64,000 bases of DNA, from NCBI RefSeq assembly GCF_011045195.1, contig NZ_CP049199.1:1426001-1490000 (forward strand), given 5' to 3'. Below are positions 23,546 through 32,411 of this stretch, piece by piece. A program made the position numbers and the translations under genes. The notes under the pieces are model-generated. The model did no database searches and was not told the DNA's origin. It was given only the letters and a program-made list of their open reading frames with translations. Numbering within the stretch: the first letter of the stretch is position 1; every line of letters begins with the position of its first letter. This DNA comes from Caulobacter soli. Lineage in GTDB: Bacteria; Pseudomonadota; Alphaproteobacteria; Caulobacterales; Caulobacteraceae.

Positions 23546-24901
23546 ATGGCGCAGCACGTCGAAACCTTGGTGATCGGGGCCGGGCCGGCCGGCCTGACCG
23601 CCGCCTATGTCCTGGCCAAGGCGGGGCGCGAGGTCGCCGTGCTGGAAATGGACCCCACCGAGGTCGGCGGCTCCAGCCGCACGATCGACCATCACGGCTT
23701 CCGGATCGACCTGAACGGCGGGGCCTCCTACGCCTCGGCTTCGCCCCGGGTGCTGGACCTGTGGTCGGAACTGCTGCCCGACGGCTTCGTCGAGCAGCCG
23801 CGCACGGCCCGGATCTATCACCGCGAGCGCTTCTACGCCTATCCGCTGAAGAACATCGAAGCCCTGGCCCATCTGGGGCTGCGCGGCGCGGCGGCCGCCC
23901 TGGCCTCGTTCGGCCTGGCCAAGATCCGCCCGATCAAGACGCCCCGGACGTTCGGCGACGAGATCCGCAACCGGGTCGGCGCCCGGCTGTCGGCGATGCT
24001 TTTCCTGCCCTTCGCCGAGAAGGTGTCGGGCCTGATCCGGGATCAGATGCCGGCCGGCCGCGCGGGCGCCGCCAAGCCGACCGCCAGCCTGCGCTATCCG
24101 CGCCAGGGAGCCGGTTCGGTGTGGCGGGCCTGCGCCGACAAGATCGCGACCCTGGGCGGTGAAGTCGTCCTGGGCCGGCGCGTGGAGACCCTGAAGTTCG
24201 ACACCGCCGCCAAGCTGTGGACGGTGACGATCTTGCGCGAGGACGGCGCCCACGAGGTTCGCACCGCCGATCATGTGGTCTCGACCGCGCCGCTGCGCGA
24301 GCTGATGAGCATGCTGCGGCCCACGCCGATCAGCCTGTTCCACGCTGGCGAGCTGATGTACCGCGACCAGATCACGGTCGCTCTGGTGGGCCGCACGCGC
24401 AAGCCGCTGCGCGAGACCGTGATCGACGTCCACGACACCGACCTGCAGGTCGGCCGCGTTCAGAACTACCGCGCCTGGTCGCCGGCCATGGCGCCGGAGG
24501 GCGAGGCGGCCAGTTGCCTGGGTCTCGACTATTTCTGCTTCGAGGGCGACGGCCTGTGGACCGCCAGCGACGCCGACCTAGTGGCCCTGGCCTGGCGTGA
24601 AGCGGCGGTGATGGGCCTGATGGACCCGACCGCGATCAGCGACGCCCGCGTGGTGCGCCAACGCAAGGTGCTGCCGATCGAGGACGAGGACTGCGCCGAG
24701 CATCGGGCGATGATCCGCCTGGACCTGAAGATGCAGTTTCCCAGCCTGCACCTGGCGGGTCGCAACGGCCTGCACCGCAACGGCGAGCGCGGTCACGCCA
24801 CGCTCAGCGGCCTGCTGACCGCCGAGAACATCCTGGCGGGCGAAACCGCCCACGACGTGTGGAACGTCTCGACCGTTCAGGTGACCCGCAAGGCCGCCTA
24901 G
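23546..24901 (+). CDS. FAD-dependent amine oxidase-like/protoporphyrinogen-oxidase-like oxidoreductase
   Basis: The protein has 451 residues from the ATG at 23546. The dinucleotide-binding motif is VIGAGPAGLTAAYVLAKAG, followed by GGSSRTIDHHGFRIDLNG. Late stretches are LHLAGRNGLHRNGERGHATLSGLL. The layout resembles UDP-galactopyranose mutase and protoporphyrinogen-oxidase-like flavoproteins acting in cell-surface glycan biosynthesis, but the UGM active-site residues cannot be confirmed by eye. The next gene converges with a four-base stop overlap. The substrate is unassigned. Confidence 0.85.
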   Translation: MAQHVETLVIGAGPAGLTAAYVLAKAGREVAVLEMDPTEVGGSSRTIDHHGFRIDLNGGASYASASPRVLDLWSELLPDGFVEQPRTARIYHRERFYAYPLKNIEALAHLGLRGAAAALASFGLAKIRPIKTPRTFGDEIRNRVGARLSAMLFLPFAEKVSGLIRDQMPAGRAGAAKPTASLRYPRQGAGSVWRACADKIATLGGEVVLGRRVETLKFDTAAKLWTVTILREDGAHEVRTADHVVSTAPLRELMSMLRPTPISLFHAGELMYRDQITVALVGRTRKPLRETVIDVHDTDLQVGRVQNYRAWSPAMAPEGEAASCLGLDYFCFEGDGLWTASDADLVALAWREAAVMGLMDPTAISDARVVRQRKVLPIEDEDCAEHRAMIRLDLKMQFPSLHLAGRNGLHRNGERGHATLSGLLTAENILAGETAHDVWNVSTVQVTRKAA

Positions 24902-25077
24902 ACGGCGAGGCGGTCGCGTCGCGCGGCATCGGCCGAAGGGCTGGCGGCGCGCATCGCGGCCGGCTCTCGCAGCGACCGCGCGGACCAGCACAGCAGGTGC
25001 GTGAAGGCGTCGGCCAGGCCGATCACCGCGATCACGGTCACCAGGCCCGACGTCAGCAGAATGGCGATCATCGACAT
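24898..25077 (-). CDS. Small membrane protein, 59 residues
   Basis: From ATG 25077, preceded by GGGAAG, the frame encodes one long hydrophobic helix (MIAILLTSGLVTVIAVIGLA) followed by a short aromatic stretch and a basic tail (SADAARRDRLAV). Its stop overlaps the flavoprotein stop by four bases. No family is recognised. The clean membrane helix with charged tail supports it as real, but it may be lineage-specific. Confidence 0.5.
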   Translation of the reverse strand: MSMIAILLTSGLVTVIAVIGLADAFTHLLCWSARSLREPAAMRAASPSADAARRDRLAV

Positions 25078-25198
25078 CACGGTCTTCCCATCGACAGGGA
25101 TTTGTCGGACTTTTCGGCTTAACCGTCGAATCGGGCGATCGGTTCCCACGAGACGTCTCGACGGACCCAAAGAGCGAGCGCGTTTCGCCCTCAATGCT

Positions 25199-25212
25199 TG
25201 ACAACGTTGTCA
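25199..25212. promoter_or_regulatory. ED-regulon operator upstream of the sugar transporter
   Basis: TGACAACGTTGTCA is a perfect 14-bp palindrome, 52 bases before the transporter start. The same palindrome precedes zwf, and close variants precede pyk and the LacI-type gene. TTGACA at 25198-25203 overlaps it as a possible -35 element. Confidence 0.8.
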
Positions 25213-25263
25213 CCGTTGAGGTGGATGGCGCGTCCCGCAACGTCGGACAGGGAGTGAAACAAC

Positions 25264-26640
25264 ATGGCAGTTACGGAGGCGTCGCGGACGCCGAGCTCTG
25301 GGGCTACGCCCAAGGCGGGAGGCGGCGGCCTGGGTCTGGCCGTGGTCTACGTCACGACGCTCTTCTTCATCTGGGCGCTGGTCACCAACCTGCTCGACCC
25401 GTTGCTGAAGACCATGAAGACGGTCTTCACCCTGACCCCGGTCGAGGCCAGCCTGACGGGTTTCGCGTTCTTCATCGCCTATGGCGTCATGTCGATGCCG
25501 TCGGCGGCCTTCCTGTCCAAGATCGGCTACGCCAAGTCGGTGATGGTGGGGCTGGGCGGCATCGTCGCCGGCTGCTTCATCGCCATCGCCGCGGCCAAGC
25601 TGCACACGTTCGGCGTCTTTCTGGTGGGCCTGTTCGTGATGGCCTCGGGCGTCACCCTGCTGCAAGTAGCCGCCAATCCGCTGATCGCTTCGATGGGCAA
25701 GCCGGAGGGTGCGTCCTTCCGCCTGAACCTGTCGCAAGCGTTCAACTCGCTGGGCGCGGCCTGCGGCCTGTGGTTCGGCGCGAACTTCCTGCTCAAGGGC
25801 GACATCTTCAAGCATGACGTGGTGATCACCGACGCCCTGCGCGAACAGGCCCTGGGCTTCGTGTCCAACGTCTATCTGGCGATTGGCGTGGGCCTGGCCC
25901 TGTTCATCGTGGCGATCTTCCTGGTCCGCCACAAGATCACCGCGGCCGCGCCCAAGACCGGCCATCTGGTCAGTCCGTTCTCGGCTCTGGGCTCGAAGTG
26001 GGCCAACCTCGGAGCGCTCGGCATCTTCCTCTATGTCGGCGCCGAGGTGGCGATCTCGCTGAACCTGCTGCTGTTCATCGAGCAGAGCCACGTGCTGAAC
26101 ATCCCGGCCGAGCAGGCCGGCAAGCTGACGACCTTCTACATGGTCTTCGCCATGATCGGCCGCTTCGCCGGTTCGGCGCTGCTGAAGACGGTCAAGGACT
26201 ACCTGCTGCTGACCCTGGTGGCCCTGGGCGCGATCGCGCTTTGCGTGGTGGTGATCCTGACCAAGGACATGACCCCGACCGCTCACACGGGCACGCTGAA
26301 CCTGCTGCTGGCCAACGTGCCGCTGACCAGCGGTCTGATCCCGGCCTTCGCGGCCCTGCTGATCGGCCTGTTCAACTCGATCATGTTCCCGACGATCTTC
26401 ACCCTGACCCTGCAGCGGTCCTCGGCGCCGACCTCGGCGACCTCGGGGCTGCTGTGCATGGCCATCGTGGGCGGCGCATTCCTGCCGTTGATCTTCGCCA
26501 AGATCGAGGAGATGACCGGCTCGAAGTCGCTGGCCTTCGTCGCGCCCCTGGTCTGCTACCTGTACGTCCTGTGGTTCTCGTTCGCGGCGCGCGGCGCCCA
26601 GGTCCACGAGATCCAGGAAGACGTGGTCGCGGCGCACTAG
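25264..26640 (+). CDS. gluP: Sugar MFS transporter, FucP/GluP-type glucose or galactose permease
   Basis: The 458-residue protein has 12 predicted membrane helices and the FHS-family pattern: FFIWALVTNLLDPLL in helix 1, FFIAYGVMSMPSAAFLSKIGY, and LLQVAANPLIASMGKPEGASFRLNLSQAFNSLG, which marks FucP/GluP-type sugar:proton symporters. It should import glucose, galactose or a related hexose through the inner membrane. The upstream operator ties it to the zwf-edd-glk and pyk genes 26-32 kb away, which supports glucose as the physiological sugar. A strong terminator follows. Confidence 0.9.
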   Translation: MAVTEASRTPSSGATPKAGGGGLGLAVVYVTTLFFIWALVTNLLDPLLKTMKTVFTLTPVEASLTGFAFFIAYGVMSMPSAAFLSKIGYAKSVMVGLGGIVAGCFIAIAAAKLHTFGVFLVGLFVMASGVTLLQVAANPLIASMGKPEGASFRLNLSQAFNSLGAACGLWFGANFLLKGDIFKHDVVITDALREQALGFVSNVYLAIGVGLALFIVAIFLVRHKITAAAPKTGHLVSPFSALGSKWANLGALGIFLYVGAEVAISLNLLLFIEQSHVLNIPAEQAGKLTTFYMVFAMIGRFAGSALLKTVKDYLLLTLVALGAIALCVVVILTKDMTPTAHTGTLNLLLANVPLTSGLIPAFAALLIGLFNSIMFPTIFTLTLQRSSAPTSATSGLLCMAIVGGAFLPLIFAKIEEMTGSKSLAFVAPLVCYLYVLWFSFAARGAQVHEIQEDVVAAH

Positions 26641-26664
26641 GCCACGATACAGTCAGATCGAAGG

Positions 26665-26693
26665 AGCCCGGGCGTTTCGCGCCCGGGCTTTTT
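26665..26693 (+). terminator. Rho-independent terminator after the sugar transporter
   Basis: AGCCCGGGCG (26665-26674), loop TTTCG, and CGCCCGGGCT (26680-26689) form a perfect 10-pair stem followed by a run of T to 26693. Confidence 0.92.
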
Positions 26694-26788
26694 CGTGTGA
26701 GGCCGCCTCTTGTTGAGAACGGTTATCGAATACTGTTTGTCGAGAAGTCGACCTACCAGCAATACTTGTCCATTTCTGCGACCACACG

Positions 26789-26813
26789 GGAACGCCCCCT
26801 GATGCGAAGTGTT
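26789..26813 (+). promoter_or_regulatory. EcfG (sigma-T) type promoter for the hemerythrin gene
   Basis: GGAAC (26789-26793), 16 bases, then TGTT (26810-26813) matches the general-stress consensus GGAAC-N16/17-CGTT except one base. It lies about 45 bases upstream of the start codon. Confidence 0.55.
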
Positions 26814-26858
26814 TGTGATCCGCCGACTTCGGCATCCAAACATTCAGGGAGAGGCATT

Positions 26859-27404
26859 ATGGCGACCCCCGCCAAGAACTCATCGACCAAGACCAAGGCC
26901 GCCAAGACCGCCAAGCCCCGCCGCACGCGCCGCACCGGCCGCCGCGACCCGCTGGCCATCACGCTGCTCAAGAAGGATCACCGCGAGGTCGAGGGCTGGT
27001 TCGACGAATACGAACAGCTGGAAAGCGACGCCGAGAAGCTGGCCCTGTTCAACAAGATCGCCCTGGCCCTCAAGGTGCACACCCAGATCGAGGAAGAGAT
27101 CCTCTATCCGGAGGAGCGCGGCGAGGTCGAGGACGACATGCTGGACGAGGCCTATGTCGAGCATGACGGCGCCAAGAAGCTGATCGCCGAGATCGAGACG
27201 ATGAAGCCGAGCGACGAATATTACGACGCCAAGGTCAAGGTGCTGGGCGAGTACATCAAGCACCACGTCAAGGAAGAAGAGCAGCCGGGCGGCATCTTCG
27301 CTCAAGCCAAGAAGGGCGACGAGGATCTCGACGCCATGGGCGAGCGCATGAAGGCTCGCAAGGAAGAACTGATGGCCGAACTGGGCGGAAAACAGCCGAA
27401 CTGA
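26859..27404 (+). CDS. Hemerythrin-domain protein
   Basis: The 181-residue protein has a Lys/Ala/Arg-rich N-terminus of about 30 residues, followed by a four-helix hemerythrin domain with the iron-ligand pattern KKDHREVEGWF, KVHTQIEEEILYP, VEHDGAKKLI and YIKHHVKEEEQ. Such domains bind a di-iron centre and sense or buffer oxygen, nitric oxide or iron; the basic tail could contact nucleic acid. ATG 26859 follows GGGAGAGG. An EcfG-type promoter upstream suggests general-stress induction. The pncC gene follows after 45 bases. Confidence 0.9.
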   Translation: MATPAKNSSTKTKAAKTAKPRRTRRTGRRDPLAITLLKKDHREVEGWFDEYEQLESDAEKLALFNKIALALKVHTQIEEEILYPEERGEVEDDMLDEAYVEHDGAKKLIAEIETMKPSDEYYDAKVKVLGEYIKHHVKEEEQPGGIFAQAKKGDEDLDAMGERMKARKEELMAELGGKQPN

Positions 27405-27449
27405 CGCTACGGGGAGGGCCACTGGCCTTCCCCTACCATCGGAGTGCTC

Positions 27450-27962
27450 ATGGCCGAGGCGCTTGATCCGATCCTGCCATCGGACATCGATGATCTGACG
27501 CGGGCGGTCCTGGAGGCCGCCTGCGCGCGTGAGCTGACCCTGGCGACGGCGGAAAGCTGCACCGGGGGTCTGCTGGCGTCGCTGCTCACCGATATGCCGG
27601 GATGCTCGCACGCGTTCGAGCGCGGCTTCGTGGTCTACACCGACGCGGCCAAGAGCGACCTGCTGGGCGTGTCGCCGGCGCTGCTGGAGAATGGCGGCGC
27701 GGTCTCGCAGCCTGTCGCGATCGCCATGGCCGAGGGCGCGATCCAGCGATCGGACGCCGACGTGGCGGTCTCGATCACGGGCTGGGCCGAGGATGTCGGC
27801 GATCCGGAGAGGCCCGCGGGCCTGGTCCATTTCGCCTGCGCTCGGCGCGGCGGCTATACTCATCATCGCCAAGCCCGGTTCGGCGACATCGGTCGCGGGC
27901 CGTTGCGGATCGAGTGCCTGAGCGTGGCGCTGAAGATGCTGCAGCAAGCCGTGGAGCTTTAG
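27450..27962 (+). CDS. pncC: CinA-family nicotinamide-nucleotide amidohydrolase
   Basis: The protein of about 170 residues has the CinA C-terminal (PncC) domain: TLATAESCTGGLLASLLTD, the region FERGFVVYTDAAKSDLLGV, and VSQPVAIAMAEGA. It deamidates nicotinamide mononucleotide to nicotinate mononucleotide in the pyridine nucleotide cycle. The ATG at 27450 has CGGAG upstream; GTG at 27444 is less likely. The C-terminal third deviates somewhat from canonical PncC (the usual GIAGPGG stretch reads ITGWAEDVGDP), so activity is likely but not certain. Confidence 0.87.
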   Translation: MAEALDPILPSDIDDLTRAVLEAACARELTLATAESCTGGLLASLLTDMPGCSHAFERGFVVYTDAAKSDLLGVSPALLENGGAVSQPVAIAMAEGAIQRSDADVAVSITGWAEDVGDPERPAGLVHFACARRGGYTHHRQARFGDIGRGPLRIECLSVALKMLQQAVEL

Positions 27963-27988
27963 GGCCGGCGGGATTTCGGGCATGAAAA

Positions 27989-28015
27989 AGCGCCTCCGGC
28001 TGGGCCGAAGGCGCT
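27989..28015. terminator. Bidirectional terminator between convergent genes
   Basis: AGCGCCTCCGGC (27989-28000) and GCCGAAGGCGCT (28004-28015) form a 12-pair stem with one mismatch and a three-base loop. GTTTC follows on the plus strand and a T5 run on the minus strand. It separates pncC from the convergent GlsB/YeaQ gene. Confidence 0.8.
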
Positions 28016-28040
28016 GTTTCTGGTCTTGAAGACCCGAGCG

Positions 28041-28298
28041 TTAGAGCGCTCGGCGGCCGGTAAAGGCGTGATAGATCGCCAGAACGACGACCGCACCGAT
28101 CACGGCGACCAGCAGGCTGTAGAGGTTCAGGCCGGTCACGCCAGCCGAACCGAACTGATTGAACAGGAACCCGCCGACCACGGCGCCGACGATCCCGAGC
28201 ACCAGGTCCACCACCAGGCTGCCGCCGCTACGGCTGACCAGCTTGCTGGCGATGAAACCGGCCACGAGGCCGAGCACGATCCACGCAAGAATAGACAT
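28041..28298 (-). CDS. GlsB/YeaQ/YmgE-family stress membrane protein
   Basis: The 85-residue protein has three Gly-rich membrane helices: WIVLGLVAGFIASKL, VDLVLGIVGAVVGGFLF and YSLLVAVIGAVVVLAIYHA. This is the complete length and pattern of the transglycosylase-associated/YeaQ family. These proteins are commonly part of general-stress regulons. I looked for an EcfG promoter and found GGAAC but no matching -10 at proper spacing. Molecular function unknown. Confidence 0.92.
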   Translation of the reverse strand: MSILAWIVLGLVAGFIASKLVSRSGGSLVVDLVLGIVGAVVGGFLFNQFGSAGVTGLNLYSLLVAVIGAVVVLAIYHAFTGRRAL

Positions 28299-28450
28299 GT
28301 ACGCCTCCTTGGCATCAAAAGGCGTGCAAGCCGCGCGCCGATGCCAAATAAAGGCGGATACAAAGACTTTCGTTCCGACACGCCTACGTGTTCAGGCGTG
28401 AAAACGACGCAAAGACTTTTGGACCGTTCGCGCGTTGCTTCCGATCGCCG

Positions 28451-28570
28451 TCAGCGAGGCTTGCCGATGCGAGCCTGGACGGCCTCGACCAGCTTCTGCG
28501 CGGGGGCGCGGCCCAGCACGATGAAGGCGCCGGAGCCGATGATGGCGCCGATGAGGAAGGACAGGCTCAT
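28451..28570 (-). CDS. Very small membrane protein, 39 residues
   Basis: ATG 28570, preceded by AGGGATT at good spacing, opens a 39-codon frame ending at TGA 28451. The product has one hydrophobic Gly/Ala helix (LSFLIGAIIGSGAFIVLG) and a basic amphipathic tail (QKLVEAVQARIGKPR). It is shorter than usual annotation cut-offs. No family is recognised. The good start context and the membrane-helix-plus-tail pattern make it worth keeping. Confidence 0.5.
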   Translation of the reverse strand: MSLSFLIGAIIGSGAFIVLGRAPAQKLVEAVQARIGKPR

Positions 28571-28834
28571 GGGAATCCCTGGGTACTGAAGGCTGCGACC
28601 GACCCTGTTGTAGAGCGGGCGCTGGGGCGTTGACCATGTGACACGCCGACGCCGGGCGCCGTCTTGCGCGATCCGAGCGATCCAGATGCACTAAGTCCGC
28701 GTCGATGAATTCTGGTTGGGCGTTTCCACCCGATGGCGCGAGAACGGCGGGCAAGATAGTCCGCGAGGCGTGATCCTCGCGGGCCTTGTGACGTTATGCT
28801 GGAAGGCCGGATCGGGCCTTCCGTGAGGATCGAT

Positions 28835-30202
28835 ATGGCCCAGACCCCGACTTCCCCGGCTTCGGCTCCCAAGGCCAAGACCAGCCGGTTCATCAGCGGC
28901 TTCGGCGTCCAGGTGTTGGTGGCCATGGTCGTGGGCCTGGGACTGGGCCTGCTGGCCCGGTCGTTGGGGCCGGCCGAGGGGCAGCCGGGCTACGGCCTGG
29001 CCGAGACCCTGCATCAGGTGGGCTCGATCTTCGTCCAGCTGTTGCGCGTGCTGGTGCCGCCGCTGGTGTTCACGGCCATCGTCGCCAGCATCGCCAATCT
29101 GCGAGAGCTGCAGAACGCCGCCCGACTGGTCTGGCGCACGCTGCTGTGGTTCGCCATCACCGCCCTGATCGCCGTGGCCATCGGCATCACCCTGGGTCTG
29201 GTCCTGCGCCCCGGCGATCACGCCGTGGTCGACCTGGCCGCCGCCCACGCCCCGCGCACGACCGGCTCGTGGCTCGACTTCCTGACCGGCCTGATCCCGT
29301 CGAACATCATCGGCGTGCAGGCCTCGACCAAGATCACCGACGGCGCGGCGACCACCTCGCTATCGTTCAACGTGCTGCAGATCCTGGTTCTGGCCCTGGT
29401 GGCCGGCGTCGCGGCGATCAAGGTCGGTCCGGCGGGCGAGGGCTTCCTGGCCTTCAACGCGTCGGCCCTGGCCGTGGTGCGCAAGGTGCTGTGGTGGGTT
29501 ATCCGACTGACGCCGATCGGCACCATCGGCCTGCTGGGCAACGCCGTGGCCCAGTACGGCTGGACCACCCTGGGCCAACTGGGCGCCTTCACGGCCGCCA
29601 TCTATATCGGCCTGGGCCTGGTGCTGTTCGTGGTCTATCCCGCCATCCTGGCGCTGAACGGCCTGAACCCGCTGCGGTTCTTCGCTGGTGTTTGGCCCGC
29701 CATCCAGCTGGGTTTCGTCTCGCGCTCGTCGATCGGCACCCTGCCGGTGACCGAGGCCCTGACCGAGACGCGCCTGGGCGTGCCGCGCGCCTACGCCGCC
29801 TTCGCCGTGCCCCTGGGCGCGACCACCAAGATGGACGGCTGCGCGGCGATCTACCCGGCCGTGGCGGCGATCTTCATCGCCCAGTTCTATCACCTACCGC
29901 TGCAGCTGACCGACTACGGCCTGATCGTTTTCGTCTCGGTGCTGGGGTCGGCGGCGACGGCGGGACTGACGGGCGCGGTGGTCATGCTGACTCTGACCCT
30001 GTCGACCCTGGGCCTGCCGCTGGAAGGCGTGGGCCTGCTGCTGGCCATCGACCCGATCCTGGACATGGGCCGCACCGCCGTGAACGTCGCCGGCCAGGCC
30101 CTGGTGCCGACCATCGTCGCCAAGCGCGAAGGCATCCTGGACGAAGCGGTGTTCAACGCCCCGCCGCGCGAGGTGGGAACGGACGAGGCGGTGGCGGCCT
30201 AG
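28835..30202 (+). CDS. Dicarboxylate/amino acid:cation symporter (DAACS, GltP/DctA-like)
   Basis: The protein has about 455 residues. N-terminal helices are followed by DAACS signatures: the serine-rich hairpin equivalent FVSRSSIGTLPVTEAL, then VPLGATTKMDGCAAIYP (the motif usually read as PLGATINMDG) and LAIDPILDMGRTAVNVAGQ. It imports glutamate, aspartate or C4-dicarboxylates with sodium or protons. Glycine-methionine-aspartate positions needed for transport are present, with N replaced by K (TKMDG). The ATG at 28835 follows GTGAGGA. Its stop overlaps the convergent hydrolase gene by four bases. Confidence 0.92.
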   Translation: MAQTPTSPASAPKAKTSRFISGFGVQVLVAMVVGLGLGLLARSLGPAEGQPGYGLAETLHQVGSIFVQLLRVLVPPLVFTAIVASIANLRELQNAARLVWRTLLWFAITALIAVAIGITLGLVLRPGDHAVVDLAAAHAPRTTGSWLDFLTGLIPSNIIGVQASTKITDGAATTSLSFNVLQILVLALVAGVAAIKVGPAGEGFLAFNASALAVVRKVLWWVIRLTPIGTIGLLGNAVAQYGWTTLGQLGAFTAAIYIGLGLVLFVVYPAILALNGLNPLRFFAGVWPAIQLGFVSRSSIGTLPVTEALTETRLGVPRAYAAFAVPLGATTKMDGCAAIYPAVAAIFIAQFYHLPLQLTDYGLIVFVSVLGSAATAGLTGAVVMLTLTLSTLGLPLEGVGLLLAIDPILDMGRTAVNVAGQALVPTIVAKREGILDEAVFNAPPREVGTDEAVAA

Positions 30203-32331
30203 CGTCCCGCTGGTCCCGCCGAACTCAGGACGACCATGGTCAGCGAGTTGGCCGGCAGGCTCAGGGCCTGGCCGGCGTCGGCGATCGCGAACCGTTCCGG
30301 CGGCAGGTTTCGCGTGGGATGGCCGTCAGGGCCGTCCGCCTTCCAGACATACTGCTTGGGCGAATATTGTACCGCCTGGGCGGCGCCCGTGGCTCCGCGC
30401 CAGCCGCCGCCCGTCTGAAACCCCAGCCGAACCGCGTGCGCCCGTCCCGCGTCGCGATTGACCAGCATCAGCGCAAAGCGTCCGTCGGGCCGTCGCAGGG
30501 CGTAGGCGGTGACGTAGGGACGACCCTTGGCGTCCTTGTCGGCGGTCGAGGCCGGCCACAGGGCGTGCGTCCCGCCGCCTGGCTGGGCCCAGTCCTGCGT
30601 CATCATCCGCGCCGCCCAATAGGCCGGCATCGGATGCTGGGCCGCGCCGGTCGCGTCGGCTTGCCACAGCATCATGTTGCCATAGCCCGCGCAGGCCAGG
30701 TGCTGGTTGATCGGCACGTTGGGGCCGTAACCGAATAGATAGGCCGCGTCGCCGCCCAGGGTCAGGAATTGGCCCACGATGTCGGCGTTGAGCAGGGCGC
30801 TCGGCATCTCGACCATGGCCCGGCCGGAATAGGCCGAGAAGCCGTACTCGCTGATGACCCAGGGCGTGTCGGCGGGAATCTCGTCGTCGGCGAAGCGCTT
30901 GAACAGCGCCTGGGTCAGGCGCGTCTGGTCCATCAGCTTGTCGCCGATGTCGCCGCAGATGTCGTCGAACGGGTAGCGCTCGAACGAGAAGAAGCCCAGC
31001 TGGTCGATGGCGTTTCGGCCGCGCAGATAGCGCATCAGCCGGCGGGTCCAGGAGTGGTCGGGATCGGGATCCAGCCAAGTGTCGGCTATGCCGCTCTGCA
31101 GGCTGGGGCCGCCGAACGTCAGGGACGGATCGACCCCACGCAGCACGGCGGCGAATTCCAGATAGAGCGCGCCATAGGTCTCGGCGTCCACGTACTGGCC
31201 GTCGGGCTCCTCGCCCAGCTCGACCTGCGTCACCGGGTATTTGCGCCAGCGCAGGAAGCGGATCAGGGCGGCGGCGTTCTCGGGCGTGTCGTACAGCACC
31301 CCGACTGGGACCATCATCGGCTGGCCGTTGGTCAGGCCGCTGGCGAACACGCGGTCCAGGCCGGGCTGCTCCAGGTCGAGGTCCCGGTCGACGGCGCGGT
31401 GCCAGGGGTCGGTCGACGACACCTCGGCATAGGTCTGGGCGTGGCCGTCCTTGGCGTGGCGCACGACGTCGACGAAGCGGCCCTGGGTGTCGATCGCGCC
31501 GAACGCCAGCTCGCGGATCGCGAAGCCCAGGCGATCGCGAGCGTCCGTCGCGCCGGCCGGAGCGGTTCCGGACGAGCGCTTCATCAGCACGCGGACGAAG
31601 CGGGTTTCCACCGGCCGGTCGAAGGCCAGGGTCGCCTCGCCGCCCTGGCCCTTGTCGACCACGCCGCCGGGGAAGGCGACCCAGCGGCCGACGGGGTCGT
31701 ACTCGTCGACGCCCACCCAATGCTGCACTTCATAGGCGACGGCGTAGGGCTGGGCCCAGCCGATGCGCGCGGCGCCGATCGCCTGGCCTTGGCCCAGGTC
31801 CAACACCGCCCATTCGGGACGCGCGTCGGTGTGGGTGTAGCGCGGATCGAGATAGGGATTGGACTTCCAGAAGCTGTCCGGATCGCCGTCGTCCAGCCGC
31901 GAATAGCCCAGGTTGTTGGCCTGATCGACGCTGTCGCCGCGACGGGGCAGGGCGTAGCCGTGGGTCAGCAGGATGGGACGCTTGGCGCGGTCGTTGGAGG
32001 TCCAGTAGCCTTGGGCGTGGGCCGGATCGCTCCAGACCCCGGCCTCGTTCCAGTGCCAGGCCTCGATGCCCAGTTCCGTGCGCAGGCGATAGCTGATCGG
32101 TTGCAGGCCGCCCTGGCGCATGCGGGCGACGTTGTGCGGCGTGTAGAGCGCCGCAACCTCGCCCCGGCCCATGCCGTCCAGCCCGGCGCCGAGGGCCGCT
32201 TCCGGATCGACAAGGTTGGCCGGCCGGCCGGCGGTCAGGTCGACGGTCACCCGGTCCGCCGTTTCTGGCGCGGCGCCGGCGGTGGTCACGAGAGCGGCCA
32301 GCGCGACAAGGAGGGGCGGCGTGAAGCGCAT
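30199..32331 (-). CDS. Secreted glycoside hydrolase-like protein with discoidin domain
   Basis: The 710-residue protein from ATG 32331 has a signal peptide (LLVALAALVTTAGA). An F5/8-type-C (discoidin) carbohydrate-binding region covers about residues 140-270 (PEWAVLDLGQGQAIGAARIGW, FVRVLMKRSSG). A clan GH-A TIM barrel follows, with ELGEEPDGQ as a probable acid/base glutamate (NEP-like) and WVISEYGFSA as a probable nucleophile, like GH39/GH5-type enzymes. A C-terminal strand domain ends the protein. The carbohydrate-binding module before the barrel has its own long preamble. The specific family and substrate are not determined; neighbours suggest plant-polysaccharide breakdown. Confidence 0.8.
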   Translation of the reverse strand: MRFTPPLLVALAALVTTAGAAPETADRVTVDLTAGRPANLVDPEAALGAGLDGMGRGEVAALYTPHNVARMRQGGLQPISYRLRTELGIEAWHWNEAGVWSDPAHAQGYWTSNDRAKRPILLTHGYALPRRGDSVDQANNLGYSRLDDGDPDSFWKSNPYLDPRYTHTDARPEWAVLDLGQGQAIGAARIGWAQPYAVAYEVQHWVGVDEYDPVGRWVAFPGGVVDKGQGGEATLAFDRPVETRFVRVLMKRSSGTAPAGATDARDRLGFAIRELAFGAIDTQGRFVDVVRHAKDGHAQTYAEVSSTDPWHRAVDRDLDLEQPGLDRVFASGLTNGQPMMVPVGVLYDTPENAAALIRFLRWRKYPVTQVELGEEPDGQYVDAETYGALYLEFAAVLRGVDPSLTFGGPSLQSGIADTWLDPDPDHSWTRRLMRYLRGRNAIDQLGFFSFERYPFDDICGDIGDKLMDQTRLTQALFKRFADDEIPADTPWVISEYGFSAYSGRAMVEMPSALLNADIVGQFLTLGGDAAYLFGYGPNVPINQHLACAGYGNMMLWQADATGAAQHPMPAYWAARMMTQDWAQPGGGTHALWPASTADKDAKGRPYVTAYALRRPDGRFALMLVNRDAGRAHAVRLGFQTGGGWRGATGAAQAVQYSPKQYVWKADGPDGHPTRNLPPERFAIADAGQALSLPANSLTMVVLSSAGPAGR

Positions 32332-32411
32332 GGGCCGAAGCCTGGACCTGAGCGGCGAGGCTTGAGCCGCTCGGGCGAGGTGGGGCAAGCCGGGCGCCGC
32401 GTCAAGCGACC

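Noticed and set aside
28352..28376. GGAAC upstream of the GlsB/YeaQ gene as an EcfG promoter
   Set aside because: No CGTT-like -10 occurs at 16-17 bases spacing, only CTTT at 18.
28360..28419. Direct repeat CAAAGACTTT at about 28360 and 28410
   Set aside because: Only ten bases, no dyad, and no matching copies near genes of shared function in the window.
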